Below, piece after piece: positions 50,485 to 60,911 of a DNA stretch of 64,000 bases. The stretch covers positions 62,001-126,000 of the forward strand of contig WSYJ01000118.1 of the NCBI GenBank assembly GCA_020186115.1, read 5' to 3'. A model generated the notes under the pieces. That model did no database searches and had not been told where the DNA came from. It worked only from the letters and a program-made list of their open reading frames with translations. The position numbers were made by a program, and so were the translations under genes. The stretch's first letter is position 1. Each line of letters opens with the position of its first letter. This DNA comes from Histomonas meleagridis. Taxonomy: Eukaryota > Parabasalia > Tritrichomonadida > Dientamoebidae.

Positions 50485-51198
50485 ATGAAAGTTACTCGCC
50501 CAAGACTTGGTAAAACAGATGACAAACCAGCAACTCGTGTAACACGCACAATTAAAAAACCAGCTCCAAAGGTTGTTTCTCGCGGACTTGGACAAGCTAG
50601 AAAACCAGTCGCTCATCATGAGATCACACAATTCCGACGTTTTTATGATCGTGGAGATCTTCCTATTTCACGTAACTATGGTGAAGAGCAAGGTCCCATT
50701 CATTGGAAAGTATCACCTGATCTTCTTGATTATCATCATTATTTACCAGTTTTCTTTGATGGGCTTCGTGAAACTGAGGAGCCTTATTGGTTTTTTGCAT
50801 ACTATGGATCTCTTGATCTTATTAATCAAGGTCCGTCCAAAATTCTTCCAGTTGTTCCACAACTCATCATCCCATTAAAGAAATGTCTTAACACACGAGA
50901 TCCAGAAATTCTTTGTCGTATTATGTTTGTCATACAGTCCCTCGTTAAGGCGGACCCGCTCGTTAGCGAAGCGCTTGTTCCATATTATCGACAAATTTTA
51001 CCTGTTTTTAATGAGTTCATTCTTAAGAACGTGAATTTGGGCGACAGAATTGAATATGGACAACGCAAAAAGACAAATTTGTCTGATTTGATTACGGAAA
51101 CATTGGAAGAAATGGAAAAAACCGGTGGACCAGATGCATATATTAATATTAAATATATGATTCCAACTTACCAATCGGCAGTAGTCGGAGGTGGTTGA
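50485..51198 (+). CDS. PACRG: Parkin co-regulated gene protein (PACRG) homologue
   Basis: 237 residues from ATG 50485; the in-frame extension to 50446 lacks an ATG. The basic N-terminus (residues 1-50) is followed by the family core: ITQFRRFYDRGDLPISRNYG, IHWKVSPDLLDYHHYLPVFF, DGLRETEEPYWFFAYYGSLD and a C-terminal region with YGQRKKTNLSDLITETLEEM and GPDAYINIKYMIPTYQS. This is an essentially full-length match to PACRG, an inner-junction protein that bridges the A- and B-tubules of axonemal doublets. Length matches the human protein (257). Its presence is expected in a flagellate. Confidence 0.95.
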   Translation: MKVTRPRLGKTDDKPATRVTRTIKKPAPKVVSRGLGQARKPVAHHEITQFRRFYDRGDLPISRNYGEEQGPIHWKVSPDLLDYHHYLPVFFDGLRETEEPYWFFAYYGSLDLINQGPSKILPVVPQLIIPLKKCLNTRDPEILCRIMFVIQSLVKADPLVSEALVPYYRQILPVFNEFILKNVNLGDRIEYGQRKKTNLSDLITETLEEMEKTGGPDAYINIKYMIPTYQSAVVGGG

Positions 51199-51419
51199 TA
51201 AGTAATAAACATTTTATGATTTTTATTAAAATAATTGACAAAAATGCATTTCGTGATTGTATACATATTAAATATGTTTATACTAATAATAATTGAATTG
51301 AATTTAAAATATCTTCTTTCGAAGGATGTAAACAATTACAAGAAATGGTATTTCCTGATAGTGTAAAAATTATCGAATATTGTGCATTCCAATCATGTGA
51401 AAATTTGGTCAAGATTGTA

Positions 51420-52696
51420 CAGGGGGTGAAAAAGTACCCGACCCACCCCTGTAATTCTTTATTTAGAATGAATTAAAACATAAAATGGTATTTATATATA
51501 AGTATAAACTCTTGTGTATTTAAGTATATAAAAATTTTTAAAAAATATAAATTCAGTAAAAAGTTATATACGTTTGAATTTTCGAACGTTTAAAATTTGG
51601 TATTATGTCTATTGAGCAAAGGTATGTCATTCATTTTTTAATGCTACAAGGTAAAGGTTGCAGGAAAATCAAAAAGCAATTAGAAGAAACTTATAAGTAG
51701 GGAGCATACTCTGAAATCCAAATAAAATATTGGATTAAAAGCTGGAAGGAGGGTAGAACCACAGGCGAAGATATCCCAAGGAGTGGAAGGCCAAAAATCG
51801 ATATTAAGGAATTAATTTTAAATTTTCTCAATGATGAACCTTATGCATCAACCAAGGTAATGGCAAAAGCTTTCCACGTTGATAAATTTGTAGTTAAGAG
51901 AAACTTATAAGAAATGAATTATAAAAAATATTCAAAAAAGTGAATTTATCATTTACTAACTAATGAACAAAAATCAAAAAGGGTCCAAGAATCAGAAGAA
52001 CTGTTAAAGATATATAAGGCAGATGAACCAAACAATTTTGCCAATATTATTACTGGTGATGAAAGTTGGTTTAATATGCATTATGATCATGCCTTTCAAT
52101 GGGCACCAAATCCAGATTCTGTTACACCAAGGTTGAGACAGAGTATCAATACAAAAAAACGGTTACAATATTCTTTACTGGTGTTGGCCTTGTAACAGTT
52201 AAGATTTTAGATCCAGGTTTAAAATTTAATTCAACACATTTTTGTGGATGCATTTTATCCAGCATCGTCAAAAATGGACGAATTGGTACTAGAAAGAATA
52301 AAGTTAAGGGAATGTTTATTCATATGGACAACTGTCGCATTCATAATTCAAAAGTGACCACTGATCGTATAAAAAAAAGCGGACTAATAAGAGCACCCCA
52401 TCCGCCATATTCCCCCGATATTGCACCAAGTGACTTCTGGTTTTTCGGATACTCGAAAAACAAGTTCGCAGGTAAATCATTTCACGATGAAAAAGAGTTA
52501 AAAAGTGCCATCAAAGAAATATGGGACAATCTTACTTTCGAAGACCTTCAAAATGTGTTTCATGAATGGATTAACCGATTGGAAGATGTCATCAGAAACA
52601 ATGGTGAATACATTAATTAAAAACATTAACTAAATTAATTAATATTAAGATTTGAGCATTTTTGAGGGGTGGGTTGGGTACTTTTTCACCTTCCTG
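51420..52696 (+). mobile_element. mariner-family DNA transposon, decayed
   Basis: A 1,277-bp element with terminal inverted repeats of about 31 bp. The left end begins CAGGGGGTGAAAAAGTACCC; the reverse complement of the right end begins CAGGAAGGTGAAAAAGTACC, and both continue through AACCCACCCCT or GACCCACCCCT. It is bounded by TA dinucleotides at 51418-51419 and 52697-52698, the expected target-site duplication. Size and termini fit Tc1/mariner. The internal transposase frame is broken, so it could move only in trans. Confidence 0.95.
51605..52620 (+). pseudogene. mariner transposase, inactivated
   Basis: Starts MSIEQRYVIHFLMLQGKGCR, with a helix-turn-helix region and the WIKSWKEGRTTGEDIPRSGR linker. 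Catalytic motifs are TGDESWF (first Asp), MFIHMDNCRIH (second) and PPYSPDIAPSDFWFFG (third), with 34 residues between the last two acids: DD34D, mariner type. In-frame stops occur at 51698-51700 (TAG), 51908-51910 (TAA) and 51941-51943 (TGA), and a frameshift lies near 52130. The C-terminal part is open as a 173-codon frame (52099-52620). The protein cannot be made in full. Confidence 0.9.
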
Positions 52697-53082
52697 TAAT
52701 TGGAAGTGGTATTCAAGAAATTCAATTTGCTGCATTTAAATAATGCACTTCATTGAAATGTATCTATTACTATGGTGATAAAGAACCATCAATTCAACAA
52801 AATGCCTTTTTGTTTATTAATACAACGACTGTTATGACATTAAATTCGTATGAAGGCTTAACATTTGGTGAATTAAACATAACGAAAGGAGAATTCTTTG
52901 ATGATTGTCCTCCAATTGAAAACCACAGATAATGAAAGAAATGAATAAATATGACTTAAGAGTCAAACAATTAAATGAGTAAAAAATATTCCCAACTAAT
53001 TCTATTCTCAACTAATTAAATTTTTAAATTTAAGAAAACATAAAAACTTCGATGTTATCTTTACACAATATCTCATTAATTA

Positions 53083-54111
53083 TCACATACATTTCACATT
53101 ATGTACTTCACCCCAAAACTCATCTGTTTCAGATGGAATTTCAAATGTTATATTAGTGATTGCGATGGTTGAATAACGAACTGGCATCGAAGCCAATCGG
53201 TAAACATATCCAATTCCAGACCAAAACGCCATCATAGTTTTACCTATTGTTGGAGAGTATTGGCCTTCCAATTTTCCATCTTTCGTAACGAAGTATTTAC
53301 TTGTTGTTATAGAGTCAATTTTAACTCCATAAGCGAGATTCCATAGAATTGTTTTTCCATTCTTCGAAGAAGTTTGTGGTAATGATACACTATATAAATC
53401 AGCGAATTTTGTAATAAATTCCTTTTGTTCTGGTGTTTCATCACTAAGAAAATTAAATTGGAAATACGAATCTTTTGTATATTCGGCTATATCATAATTT
53501 GATGAATAGTTTGTTATGTTAAATTTTATCTCTTTTGATTCACAAGAAGCTGATTCATACTCTGAGATCGAATATGATCCAGTAGCAGAAAATGAAATAT
53601 ATGGAACATCACATGTCACATAATTTATGATTTGTTCATATTCAGTGGGATTAATTAAGTTATTCCATGCAGTGTTGACGGCTTCTGTCTTTTTTATTAA
53701 AAATGGATTAACAAAATATAGAGAAAGTACGCCGCTTCCAAAGATAAAAATAGCAATTGCTCCAAACGCATAATTAAGGTTTGTAGAATGACAATATATC
53801 ATAAGATGAATAGAGAAGAGTAACAAAATGATAAAACATTCGAAAAGCCAATGAACAAGTATTACATTGGATGGAACTGTTAAAAAATCAAAATTTGGGT
53901 TTTCTTTCTTAGTTTTGTTTTACTGAGAAAGTGGAACAAAAAATGAACAGAAGAAAACAATTGTGAAAAAAACCATTAATGATCCACACACAATTGCTGT
54001 GATAGTATATGGTTTAATTGATTTTTCTTTTTCTGGATTATCTTCTGAGATATTAAGATTTTCAAAATTATCTGGCGGAATGTCGGTTTTAATTTTTGTG
54101 TCAGGACACAT
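53083..54111 (-). pseudogene. Multi-span membrane protein gene with one in-frame TAA
   Basis: Two open segments lie in the same minus-strand frame: 54111-53920 (MCPDTKIKTDIPPDNFENLN, then a transmembrane helix, ending FVPLSQ) and 53919-53083. Only TAA at 53920-53922 separates them. The joined region has three likely membrane helices (ITAIVCGSLMVFFTIVFFCS, LFECFIILLLFSIHLMIYC, AFGAIAIFIFGSGVLSLYFV) followed by a domain of about 200 residues rich in Ser, Tyr and Thr, probably outside the cell, ending HNVKCM. I do not recognise the family. The start could instead be the internal Met at 53826, in which case the protein has one or two helices. The single stop is either a recent mutation, an error, or evidence of read-through. 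Confidence 0.5.
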
Positions 54112-54200
54112 ATCCTAACTCAAAATTTTATCATCATTATATAAAGTTCTTTCTTTTTGCATAATTGATCGATTATGGATTTTTTTCCGAAAAAAATTGA

Positions 54201-54677
54201 ATGGTTTATACTTCTAACAAAATTTTCCTCTTTCAATTTGTTTCTGAAAACCGAACCAATATACATCTAAAGAGCATGCTTCTCTTTCTAATTATCTCAA
54301 TAAATAATAAATACGAGAACATTAACGACAAACTAAGGTATAAATTCAGGTCACATAAAAATGAAGCAACAGGAAAAGAACTTGTAGCAATTGAAAAAAG
54401 GTTTCATGATTTAATAAAATATCGTAATAGATTCAACAAAGATGTTGACTTTTCTAAGCTCGAAATGCCAAAGATAACACCCGAATTGGCAACGCATGAA
54501 ATGGAAGAATTTTTTGCAGTACCAGGAATGTATGGAGGATTCTCATATAAACTTGTTAAAAATGGAGGACATTATGAATTGCACACTAGCAGTTGGTCTC
54601 GTGTTATAGAAGGATCTGGCCAAAAACATATCATTACAGAAAATGAAACAAAATTAGTCGAAGAAGGCTTTGTGTAA
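54201..54677 (+). CDS. Small protein with a conserved-looking C-terminal domain, unidentified
   Basis: 158 codons from ATG 54201, though a start at an internal Met such as 54270 or 54474 would be shorter. The C-terminal 60 residues (MEEFFAVPGMYGGFSYKLVK, then YELHTSSWSRVIEGSGQKHI and VEEGFV) have the dense Gly, aromatic and charged pattern of a folded domain and remind me of small bacterial proteins of unknown function carrying a VPGMYGGF-type motif. The N-terminal half is basic with a hydrophobic piece (MLLFLIISI) that may be non-coding. It is divergent from the broken membrane-protein gene. Bacterial origin is possible but unproven. Confidence 0.45.
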   Translation: MVYTSNKIFLFQFVSENRTNIHLKSMLLFLIISINNKYENINDKLRYKFRSHKNEATGKELVAIEKRFHDLIKYRNRFNKDVDFSKLEMPKITPELATHEMEEFFAVPGMYGGFSYKLVKNGGHYELHTSSWSRVIEGSGQKHIITENETKLVEEGFV

Positions 54678-55198
54678 CCTTTGTTATTCCAACCTTATCA
54701 ATGCAACGTATCTCAATAGGGGTAAATAAATCTTCAGTAAAACAATAAATTATTTTCAACATTTGAAATGAATTCGAAATTGATGAACAGATAAATCTGA
54801 TTTCATAAAAATTAGTAAAAAGTTCAATATTTGATATTTTCATTTATCTTTTATTGTTTTATTATATAAATTTGCATCTTTGATTTGAAGGAAAAGTGAT
54901 TCAATTAATTTTAAAAAAAATCAGATTTTTTAAATAGTGCATTAAATAAGGAAAAACTTAATGACAGTGAAGTTTTTTCTTGAAGATCAAAATTTATGGA
55001 TAAAAAAGATATATTGATATCCAGAAAATTTGTGTAAACATTATATTAAATCCTTAAATTTTTTAAACTTAAAGATATACAATGGACAAGCACATTATTT
55101 CTTAAATTTTAATGGAAACTTTAATTGACATAATAATTTCGATTAATCGAATTAAAAACTAAATTAAATGAAAAATAAAATTCGGCTTTATTGATGGA
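54678..55198. other. intergenic, nothing recognised
   Basis: AT-rich region downstream of two convergent genes (54201-54677 plus strand, centrin minus strand). No feature seen. Confidence 0.4.
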
Positions 55199-55723
55199 TT
55201 AAAATGACTGTGATGGATCCATAATTGCTATAAATTCTGCTTCGCTGATTTGGCCATCATGATCTGTATCAAATTCGTCAATCATAGCTTGAAGTTCGTC
55301 ATCTGTCATTGACTCTCCAAGTTCTCTAGCAACACGACGGAGATTTTTCAAGCTTATTTTTCCAGTGTGGTCGTCATCGAAAAGAGCAAATGCCTTGCGA
55401 ATTTCTTCTATTGGGTCTCTTTGTGCCATCTTCTCTCCAACAACGTCTTGGAAAGCTGCAAAGTTGATTGTTCCGGTATTATCAGGATCTTTTGCTTCCA
55501 TAATTTCAAGAATTTCATTTTTTGAGACATCAAAACCCATAGCCCTCATTGCAACACGAAGTTCATGACGATCTATTGTTCCACTTTTATCGGAATCAAA
55601 AATATCAAAAGCTTCTCTAATTTCAATCATTTGATCCTCTGTAAGTTCAAAACGTGGTTGTCTTCCTGTACGGCGAGATGACTTTACGTATGTATTTGGG
55701 GATCCTGTACCAGTTCTCTTCAT
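55199..55723 (-). CDS. CETN: Centrin (EF-hand calcium-binding protein)
   Basis: 174 residues from ATG 55723 ([20 protein letters not shown]), a basic N-terminus typical of centrins. Four EF-hands follow. Loop 1 [12 protein letters not shown] and loop 4 [12 protein letters not shown] have all calcium-liganding positions including the twelfth Glu. Loops 2 ([12 protein letters not shown]) and 3 ([12 protein letters not shown]) lack that Glu and probably bind weakly. The linker [19 protein letters not shown] is diagnostic for centrin rather than calmodulin. Centrins act at basal bodies and in contractile fibres. An in-frame Met at 55795 extends the frame by 24 residues without family similarity, so the 55723 start is preferred; TCATT lies just upstream of it and AACGG 23 nt upstream. 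Confidence 0.95.
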   Translation of the reverse strand: MKRTGTGSPNTYVKSSRRTGRQPRFELTEDQMIEIREAFDIFDSDKSGTIDRHELRVAMRAMGFDVSKNEILEIMEAKDPDNTGTINFAAFQDVVGEKMAQRDPIEEIRKAFALFDDDHTGKISLKNLRRVARELGESMTDDELQAMIDEFDTDHDGQISEAEFIAIMDPSQSF

Positions 55724-55745
55724 CTTAAAATGATGAAATATTGTA

Positions 55746-55750
55746 AACGG
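55746..55750 (-). promoter_or_regulatory. AACGG motif upstream of centrin
   Basis: AACGGAC (plus-strand orientation) is 23 nt upstream of the centrin ATG. Same core as the other AACGG copies in the window; role inferred. Confidence 0.3.
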
Positions 55751-55799
55751 ACAAAGTGAAAACCGCCAAACCGCACGAAGCGTCTCAATTTTCATTATG

Positions 55800-56075
55800 A
55801 AAAGTTTACACTTTTCATATTCCTCTAAATGTTTTGTTCTGATTTATTTTCCGATGTGTAAATTTTTCATAACTAAAATTCAATTCATTAACACTTTAAA
55901 GTGTATGTATAACATGATTTATTAAGGATTACAATTCAAAACCATGTTCCTATAACTCAAAATAAAAATTTTTTTCTATAAATACGTGTTCAGCTAAAAA
56001 AGAAACAAAGATACTAATCAGAACAAAAATGAAAAAACATGATCATCTGCTTATCTTTGAATTATATGGAAAAAA
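55800..56075. other. intergenic before the satellite
   Basis: AT-rich sequence between centrin and the 94-bp satellite; nothing else recognised. Confidence 0.35.
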
Positions 56076-56750
56076 TTGTTTCTCAAACAAATCGTAGGAA
56101 ACAAATTGTAATATCCACCAAAGTAAAATGATAACCATTTTAGTGAACAAAACTTATTATACTGTAAATTTGTTTCTCAAACAAATCGTAGGAAACAAAT
56201 TGTAATATCCACCAAAGTAAAATGATAACCATTTTAGTGAACAAAACTTATTATACTGTAAATTTGTTTCTCAAACAAATCGTAGGAAACAAATTGTAAT
56301 ATCCACCAAAGTAAAATGATAACCATTTTTAGTGAACAAAACTTATTATACTGTAAATTTGTTTCTCAAACAAATCGTAGGAAACAAATTGTAATATCCG
56401 CTAAAGCACAAATGATAACCATTTTAGTGAACAAAACTTATTATACTGTAAATTTGTTTCTCAAACAAATCGTAGGAAACAAATTGTAATATCCACCAAA
56501 GTAAAATGATAACCATTTTAGTGAACAAAACTTATTATACTGTAAATTTGTTTCTCAAACAAATCGTAGGAAACAAATTGTAATATCCGCTAAAGCACAA
56601 ATGATAACCATTTTAGTGAACAAAACTTATTATACTGTAAATTTGTTTCTCAAACAAATCGTAGGAAACAAATTCGTAATATCCACCAAAGTAAGATGAA
56701 AACCATTTTAGTGAACAAAACTTATTATACTGTAAAATTGTTTCTCAACA
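56076..56750. repeat. 94-95-bp satellite, seven full units plus a partial one
   Basis: Units start (TTGTTTCTCAAACAAATCG) at 56076, 56170, 56264, 56359, 56454, 56548, 56643 and, partial, 56738. Each carries TTTGTTTC...GAAACAAA inverted repeats, so a hairpin can form. Two variants occur: most units have a CACCAAAGTAAAATG-like segment, while the units beginning 56359 and 56548 have a CGCTAAAGCACAAATG-like segment. The array lies in the upstream region of centrin and downstream of the LRR-PP2C gene. No ORF. Near identity between units indicates recent homogenisation. Confidence 0.95.
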
Positions 56751-56821
56751 TTCATTTTTTACACAATTTATCGAACAGTTAACTAGAAAACATTGAGAAC
56801 ACATTTATTTATCAAAGAGAT

Positions 56822-59460
56822 TTATCTTCTTCTTCTTTTCAATCCCCTTTTCGTCATCACTTCCCTATTATCGTCCAGGGCATAATTTTCTACCTCTTCT
56901 TCAACCACTGGAATTCTTTCTATTTTATTTCTGTACGCCATCCCGTTGAACTCTTCGTTTTTATTATCGAACATCAAAGTGATTACGCTAATGTTATCTC
57001 TACTTTCCAACGCGAATGCCGTATTTTTTATATTTACTGCAGCGTCCATTGCGTCATTTGATTTCATTATAATATTAACAACGTCTTCATCATCCAACAC
57101 ATCCCATACTCCGTCACATGCAATGACTATACCAATGTCATCATCATCTATTTTATAACTTATTACGCCTGGTAATTCGAACAATCCTTCGCCACACCAT
57201 AAGTCGCCTAAAGCTCTTGCGACACTAAGTTTCTTTTTAACTCTTCCTTCATTCGATACTCCGATTCCATTCTTTTTAAGTCGTTTATATTCCGATTTTA
57301 ACAAAGGCTTATGATCGATAGTTAATCGTTGATATTTATAGTTTCGTTTAATACGTAAAATTCGTGTGTCGCCTAAACCTATTGACCATATTCGATTATT
57401 ATAGATGTAAAGGATTGCAACTGTACATCCTTCGTTAATGTTCTTTTCAATTAATATGTTTTGAAGTTCTTTTAAACAGTTTTGGAATTGTAATGGCTTT
57501 AAAAGAATTGACTTAATCATTGGTATTATTAACTCGGATGATAATTTAGATGCTATTGATCCAACATGACCATCAAATATTCCTAAAATTGTTAAATCTT
57601 TTTCGGAGTATAATGTAATTGAATCTTCCATATTATTACGTATACCTATAGTTGATGAATAACCAATGTTATAATTAGTATTAATATATATTTTATCATC
57701 AGATATTATATGTAATTTTGTATTAACTTCTTTGTTATATTCATATGATATTAATTTGTTATTAATTATTTCTAAAAATTCAAATGTTTTGGATTCGTTT
57801 GTATTTAATAATATTTCATTTAATGTACATCTTAAATTATTGTTCGATAATGATAAGAAATGTATATCTTTAGAATTAGAAATAGAAAATGTTTCTATTA
57901 AATTATTACTTAAGATTAATGATACTATTGATGGTAAATTAATAGATTGAAATGATTGAAGTAAATTATATGAAATATCTAATAAAATTAATGATTCTGG
58001 AAATTGGAATTCTTTTGGTACTTCTGTGATTAAGTTATGTGATATGTTTAAATACTTTAACACTGGTAATGATGCTATTGCTATTGGTAATGTTTGGAAA
58101 TGATTATTCGATAAGTCAAGTGTCTTTAAGAACAAAAATGTATTTAAACAATTAGGTAATGATGTAAGTAAATTACCCGAAATATATAATTTGTTTAATG
58201 TTATTAATGATAATATACAATTCGGTAATTTAATAAATTGATTATTATTAATATATAACTCTAATAATCTTGGTACATATTTTAATGATTGTGGTAAATC
58301 TGTTAATAAATTATTCGATAAATTCATATGTATTAAAAAGATACAATTAGAAAAGGAATCTGGTAATTCTTTTAACTTGTTAAACGAAACATTAAATTCA
58401 CGTAATTGATGAGTATGTAATTCGGGTATAGTTCGAAGTCGATTATGTGATAAGTTTAAGCGCTCTAACATTTTCGCATGTTGTAATAATGATGTTGGGA
58501 CATTTTCGAGTTTGTTATGATCTAAAAACAATTGCGTAATATGGACATTCTCTTGAAAGACATCAGGAATTTCATATATTAAATTATGTGATAAACTTAA
58601 GATACTTAATGTACCACATGAAGCTACAAAAGTGGGTGAAAGTGTGGTAATATGATTGTTGGTAAGGTCTAAAATGGCTAATTGCGGAGGAACTGTAAAA
58701 TCAAGTTCACCGGAAATATCTGATGATTCTAATGACAAACAACGAATGCATATGAAGTCAAGAATGGAGGTGGGAAAGACTCTGAATTTGTTGTAACTAA
58801 GATTAATGGTTTGGATTTGACTCTTATCAATAAAAAATTGTATATCATTCATCCCAAGATCAATGCGATTAAGTTGTTGAGGGACTTGTGAAAAGTCAAA
58901 GAATTGAATATCATTACCAAATAATGAAAGATCTTCAAGATTTGGAAAGAATGAAAATTCATTGGTAAACGATGTAAGTCTATTACCATCAAGTTTTAAT
59001 GTTTTAATGGTCCAGCCCCAAGGAGGACGCTTTTGAGGAAGTTCGGTGATTTGGCAATTGGAAAGTTTAAGGATTTCAAGACTAGGAATGGATAAATCAA
59101 AAATGGAATTGATGTCAAGTTTGGTATTAAAAGATAAATCTAGGGTGGTAAGAGATGTGGGTAATGCGCACTCAATACGAATTAAGCTATTCATGCTTAA
59201 ATCAAGAATTTTCAAAAATTTAGACAAGAAAAATTTTCGAGTTTGAATATTTCTATGTTGTTTTCTGATAAGTCTATTGTTCTTAATTTATTTAAGCAAA
59301 GGAAATTTGATGGAAAAGTATGGATTCCACATCTACATATCTTAAGCCGTGTAACACTTTCAATCTGTTCTTGATCAATTGTAACTTCATTCACTTCTCT
59401 GTTGAATATCTCAATATATGAGTTCCTGGTACTATTTGGAGAAGAAATTTCGTTGATCAT
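56822..59460 (-). CDS. Leucine-rich-repeat PP2C protein phosphatase, with a frameshift near 59225
   Basis: The main frame (59227-56822, 801 codons) has about 20 canonical LRRs with LxxLxLxxN patterns, then a PP2C domain from about residue 515 to 775. The latter shows TIGIRNNMEDS, GIFDGHVGS, the GDTRIL strand, ARALGDLW and VIACDGVWDVLDDEDV with DNISVI near the end. All usual metal-binding Asp motifs are visible. The protein therefore combines an LRR sensor with a Ser/Thr phosphatase, as in PHLPP. An upstream frame (59460-59212, MINEISSPNSTRNSYIE) encodes another LRR (TIDLSENNIEIFKLENF) that continues the same 23-residue repeat into the main frame after a two-base change within a T-run. Frameshift or sequence error is likely; the true start is the ATG at 59460. 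AACGGTC is 48 nt upstream. Confidence 0.85.
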
Positions 59461-59507
59461 AGGTGTAAGGGAAAATTAAAATGAATTTGACTGTGGCTGT
59501 CGTTTTT

Positions 59508-59514
59508 AACGGTC
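59508..59514 (+). promoter_or_regulatory. AACGGTC motif between divergent genes
   Basis: 48 nt upstream of the LRR-PP2C ATG (59460, minus strand). The region to 59903 separates this gene from the FKBP-TPR gene. Role inferred. Confidence 0.3.
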
Positions 59515-59878
59515 ATTCTTTTAAGAAAAATTGGCGGTTAATTTGTGAAAGGTTATTCTTTTTGTGGAGAAAATAATCGATGGATTCAAAAAGTTTGACT
59601 TGACTTCACCTTTAATTTTTTTGTTCAAACTTGATAAAATTAGTTGTGATTATCAAGTTGAATGATATTTTTAGAATGCCTTCGATATGTATATTTCAGT
59701 TTTGTTCGTAATATTAAGAAAATATTAGGAATTGCAGGAAATGTTGTTGATGAAAGATAATTTCCAACAAAATAATATATTGAAAAAGTTGATTTACGAC
59801 ATCACAATTTTTTTTGACATTACCAAAAGTGAAAAATTGAAGCAAATGTTGGCAGGCGGTTTGGGTTACGCTGGGTTT

Positions 59879-59885
59879 AACGGTC
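59879..59885 (+). promoter_or_regulatory. AACGGTC motif upstream of FKBP-TPR gene
   Basis: 18 nt before the ATG at 59903, preceded by a GC-richer GGCAGGCGGTTTGGGTTACG stretch. Same core as other promoter-proximal copies. Confidence 0.35.
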
Positions 59886-59902
59886 GATTTGTTCGTTAGT
59901 TT

Positions 59903-60754
59903 ATGTTTGATCCCCAATCAATTCCCCTTACAGATGATGGGCTCCTTACTAAAAAAATCTTAAAAGAAGGAACAGGACCTCAACCGAAAGATGGAGATCG
60001 AGTGCGAGTTCATTATGAAGGAAGATTAAATTCCAATAATAAAAAATTTGAAAGTACCAGAGCTACAGAGAAACCATTTGAATTTACTATTGGCCAACGC
60101 GTTATTACAGGATGGAGCATTGGTGTTAAATCCATGAAAGTTGGTGAAATATCACTTTTTAGAGTTGATCCTAAATATGGTTATGGAAATCTTGGAAAAC
60201 AACCAGATATTCCACCAGATGCAACTCTTATTTTTGAAATAGAATTACTTGAAATTCTTGTTGGACCAACAAAACAAGAATTAGCAGTTGCTAAAGCTAC
60301 AGATGAATGTGAACAAGGAAACGTTGCTTTTCGAGAGGGCCGTCTTGAAGATGCAATTAATTTATATTCACAAGGTCGTCTTACTCTTCTATTTGAAGGA
60401 AAAGATGATAGTGATCCAAGTTATTTTTCGGATGCTTATGCACAAATTAAGCTTCGCTTAAACCGAAATCTTTCCGTTAGTTATGCCAAATCAGGTGATT
60501 ATGAACAATCATTGCATTATGCTCAAGAAGTTCTTGATTTTGTTCCAAACGATCTAAAAATGTTAGTGAGGAAAATAGATGCGGAAATTCATCTTCACAA
60601 AATCGTCGATGCAAGACAAACATTAACAAAAGCTATGGGATACTCGCATAATGATCCTGCATTGAGAACATTTCGTGAACAAATAGAAAAATTGGAAAAA
60701 GAAGATAGAATAAGAAGAGATCAAACTTTCAAAATGATGACTAAAAAGGAATAA
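59903..60754 (+). CDS. FKBP-type peptidyl-prolyl isomerase with TPR domain
   Basis: 283 residues. Residues 10-120 form an FKBP domain (VRVHYEGRLNSNNKKFEST, FEFTIGQRVITGWSIGVKSM, VDPKYGYGNLGKQPDIPPDA), with the usual active-site aromatics, including the Trp of VITGW and the Tyr of YGYG. Residues about 130-270 form a TPR superhelix (DECEQGNVAFREGRLEDAIN, LNRNLSVSYAKSGDYEQSLH), as in FKBP51/52 and plant TPR-FKBPs that dock on the Hsp90 C-terminus. No signal peptide, so cytosolic or nuclear. One FKBP domain rather than two, hence shorter than FKBP52. Confidence 0.95.
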   Translation: MFDPQSIPLTDDGLLTKKILKEGTGPQPKDGDRVRVHYEGRLNSNNKKFESTRATEKPFEFTIGQRVITGWSIGVKSMKVGEISLFRVDPKYGYGNLGKQPDIPPDATLIFEIELLEILVGPTKQELAVAKATDECEQGNVAFREGRLEDAINLYSQGRLTLLFEGKDDSDPSYFSDAYAQIKLRLNRNLSVSYAKSGDYEQSLHYAQEVLDFVPNDLKMLVRKIDAEIHLHKIVDARQTLTKAMGYSHNDPALRTFREQIEKLEKEDRIRRDQTFKMMTKKE

Positions 60755-60911
60755 ATCTGTTGAATTATAAAAATTATTGTCATATGTATAAATTAAGATT
60801 AAAATTGTTAGAAATTCATCTGAAAAAAAAAATAAATTGTTTGTTTCTTTTTGAGAATAAAAAATTCTTTGAAATCGATGAATAAATTTTCAATTTAAAT
60901 AAATAACATAT

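Larger units (their letters stand above)
51311..52932 (+). pseudogene. BspA-like LRR relic split by a mariner element
   Basis: BspA-type LRR coding before 51418 (SSFEGCKQLQEMVFPDSVKI, ending CENLVKI) continues after 52698 (VIGSGIQEIQFAAFK). Joining the flanks at the TA duplication restores one frame across the insertion. A TAA follows in the same frame (FAAFK then stop). Beyond it the frame runs CTSLKCIYYYGDKEPSIQQN to NHR and stops at 52930-52932, with a C-terminal motif similar to that of the BspA gene at 18001-20271. Only about two LRRs remain, with no start and no membrane anchor, so the gene was a fragment before or after the insertion. Confidence 0.75.

Noticed and set aside
56076-56750. 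CRISPR array
   Set aside because: The units are repeated over their whole 94-95 bp; there are no unique spacers between short repeats, and the genome is eukaryotic.
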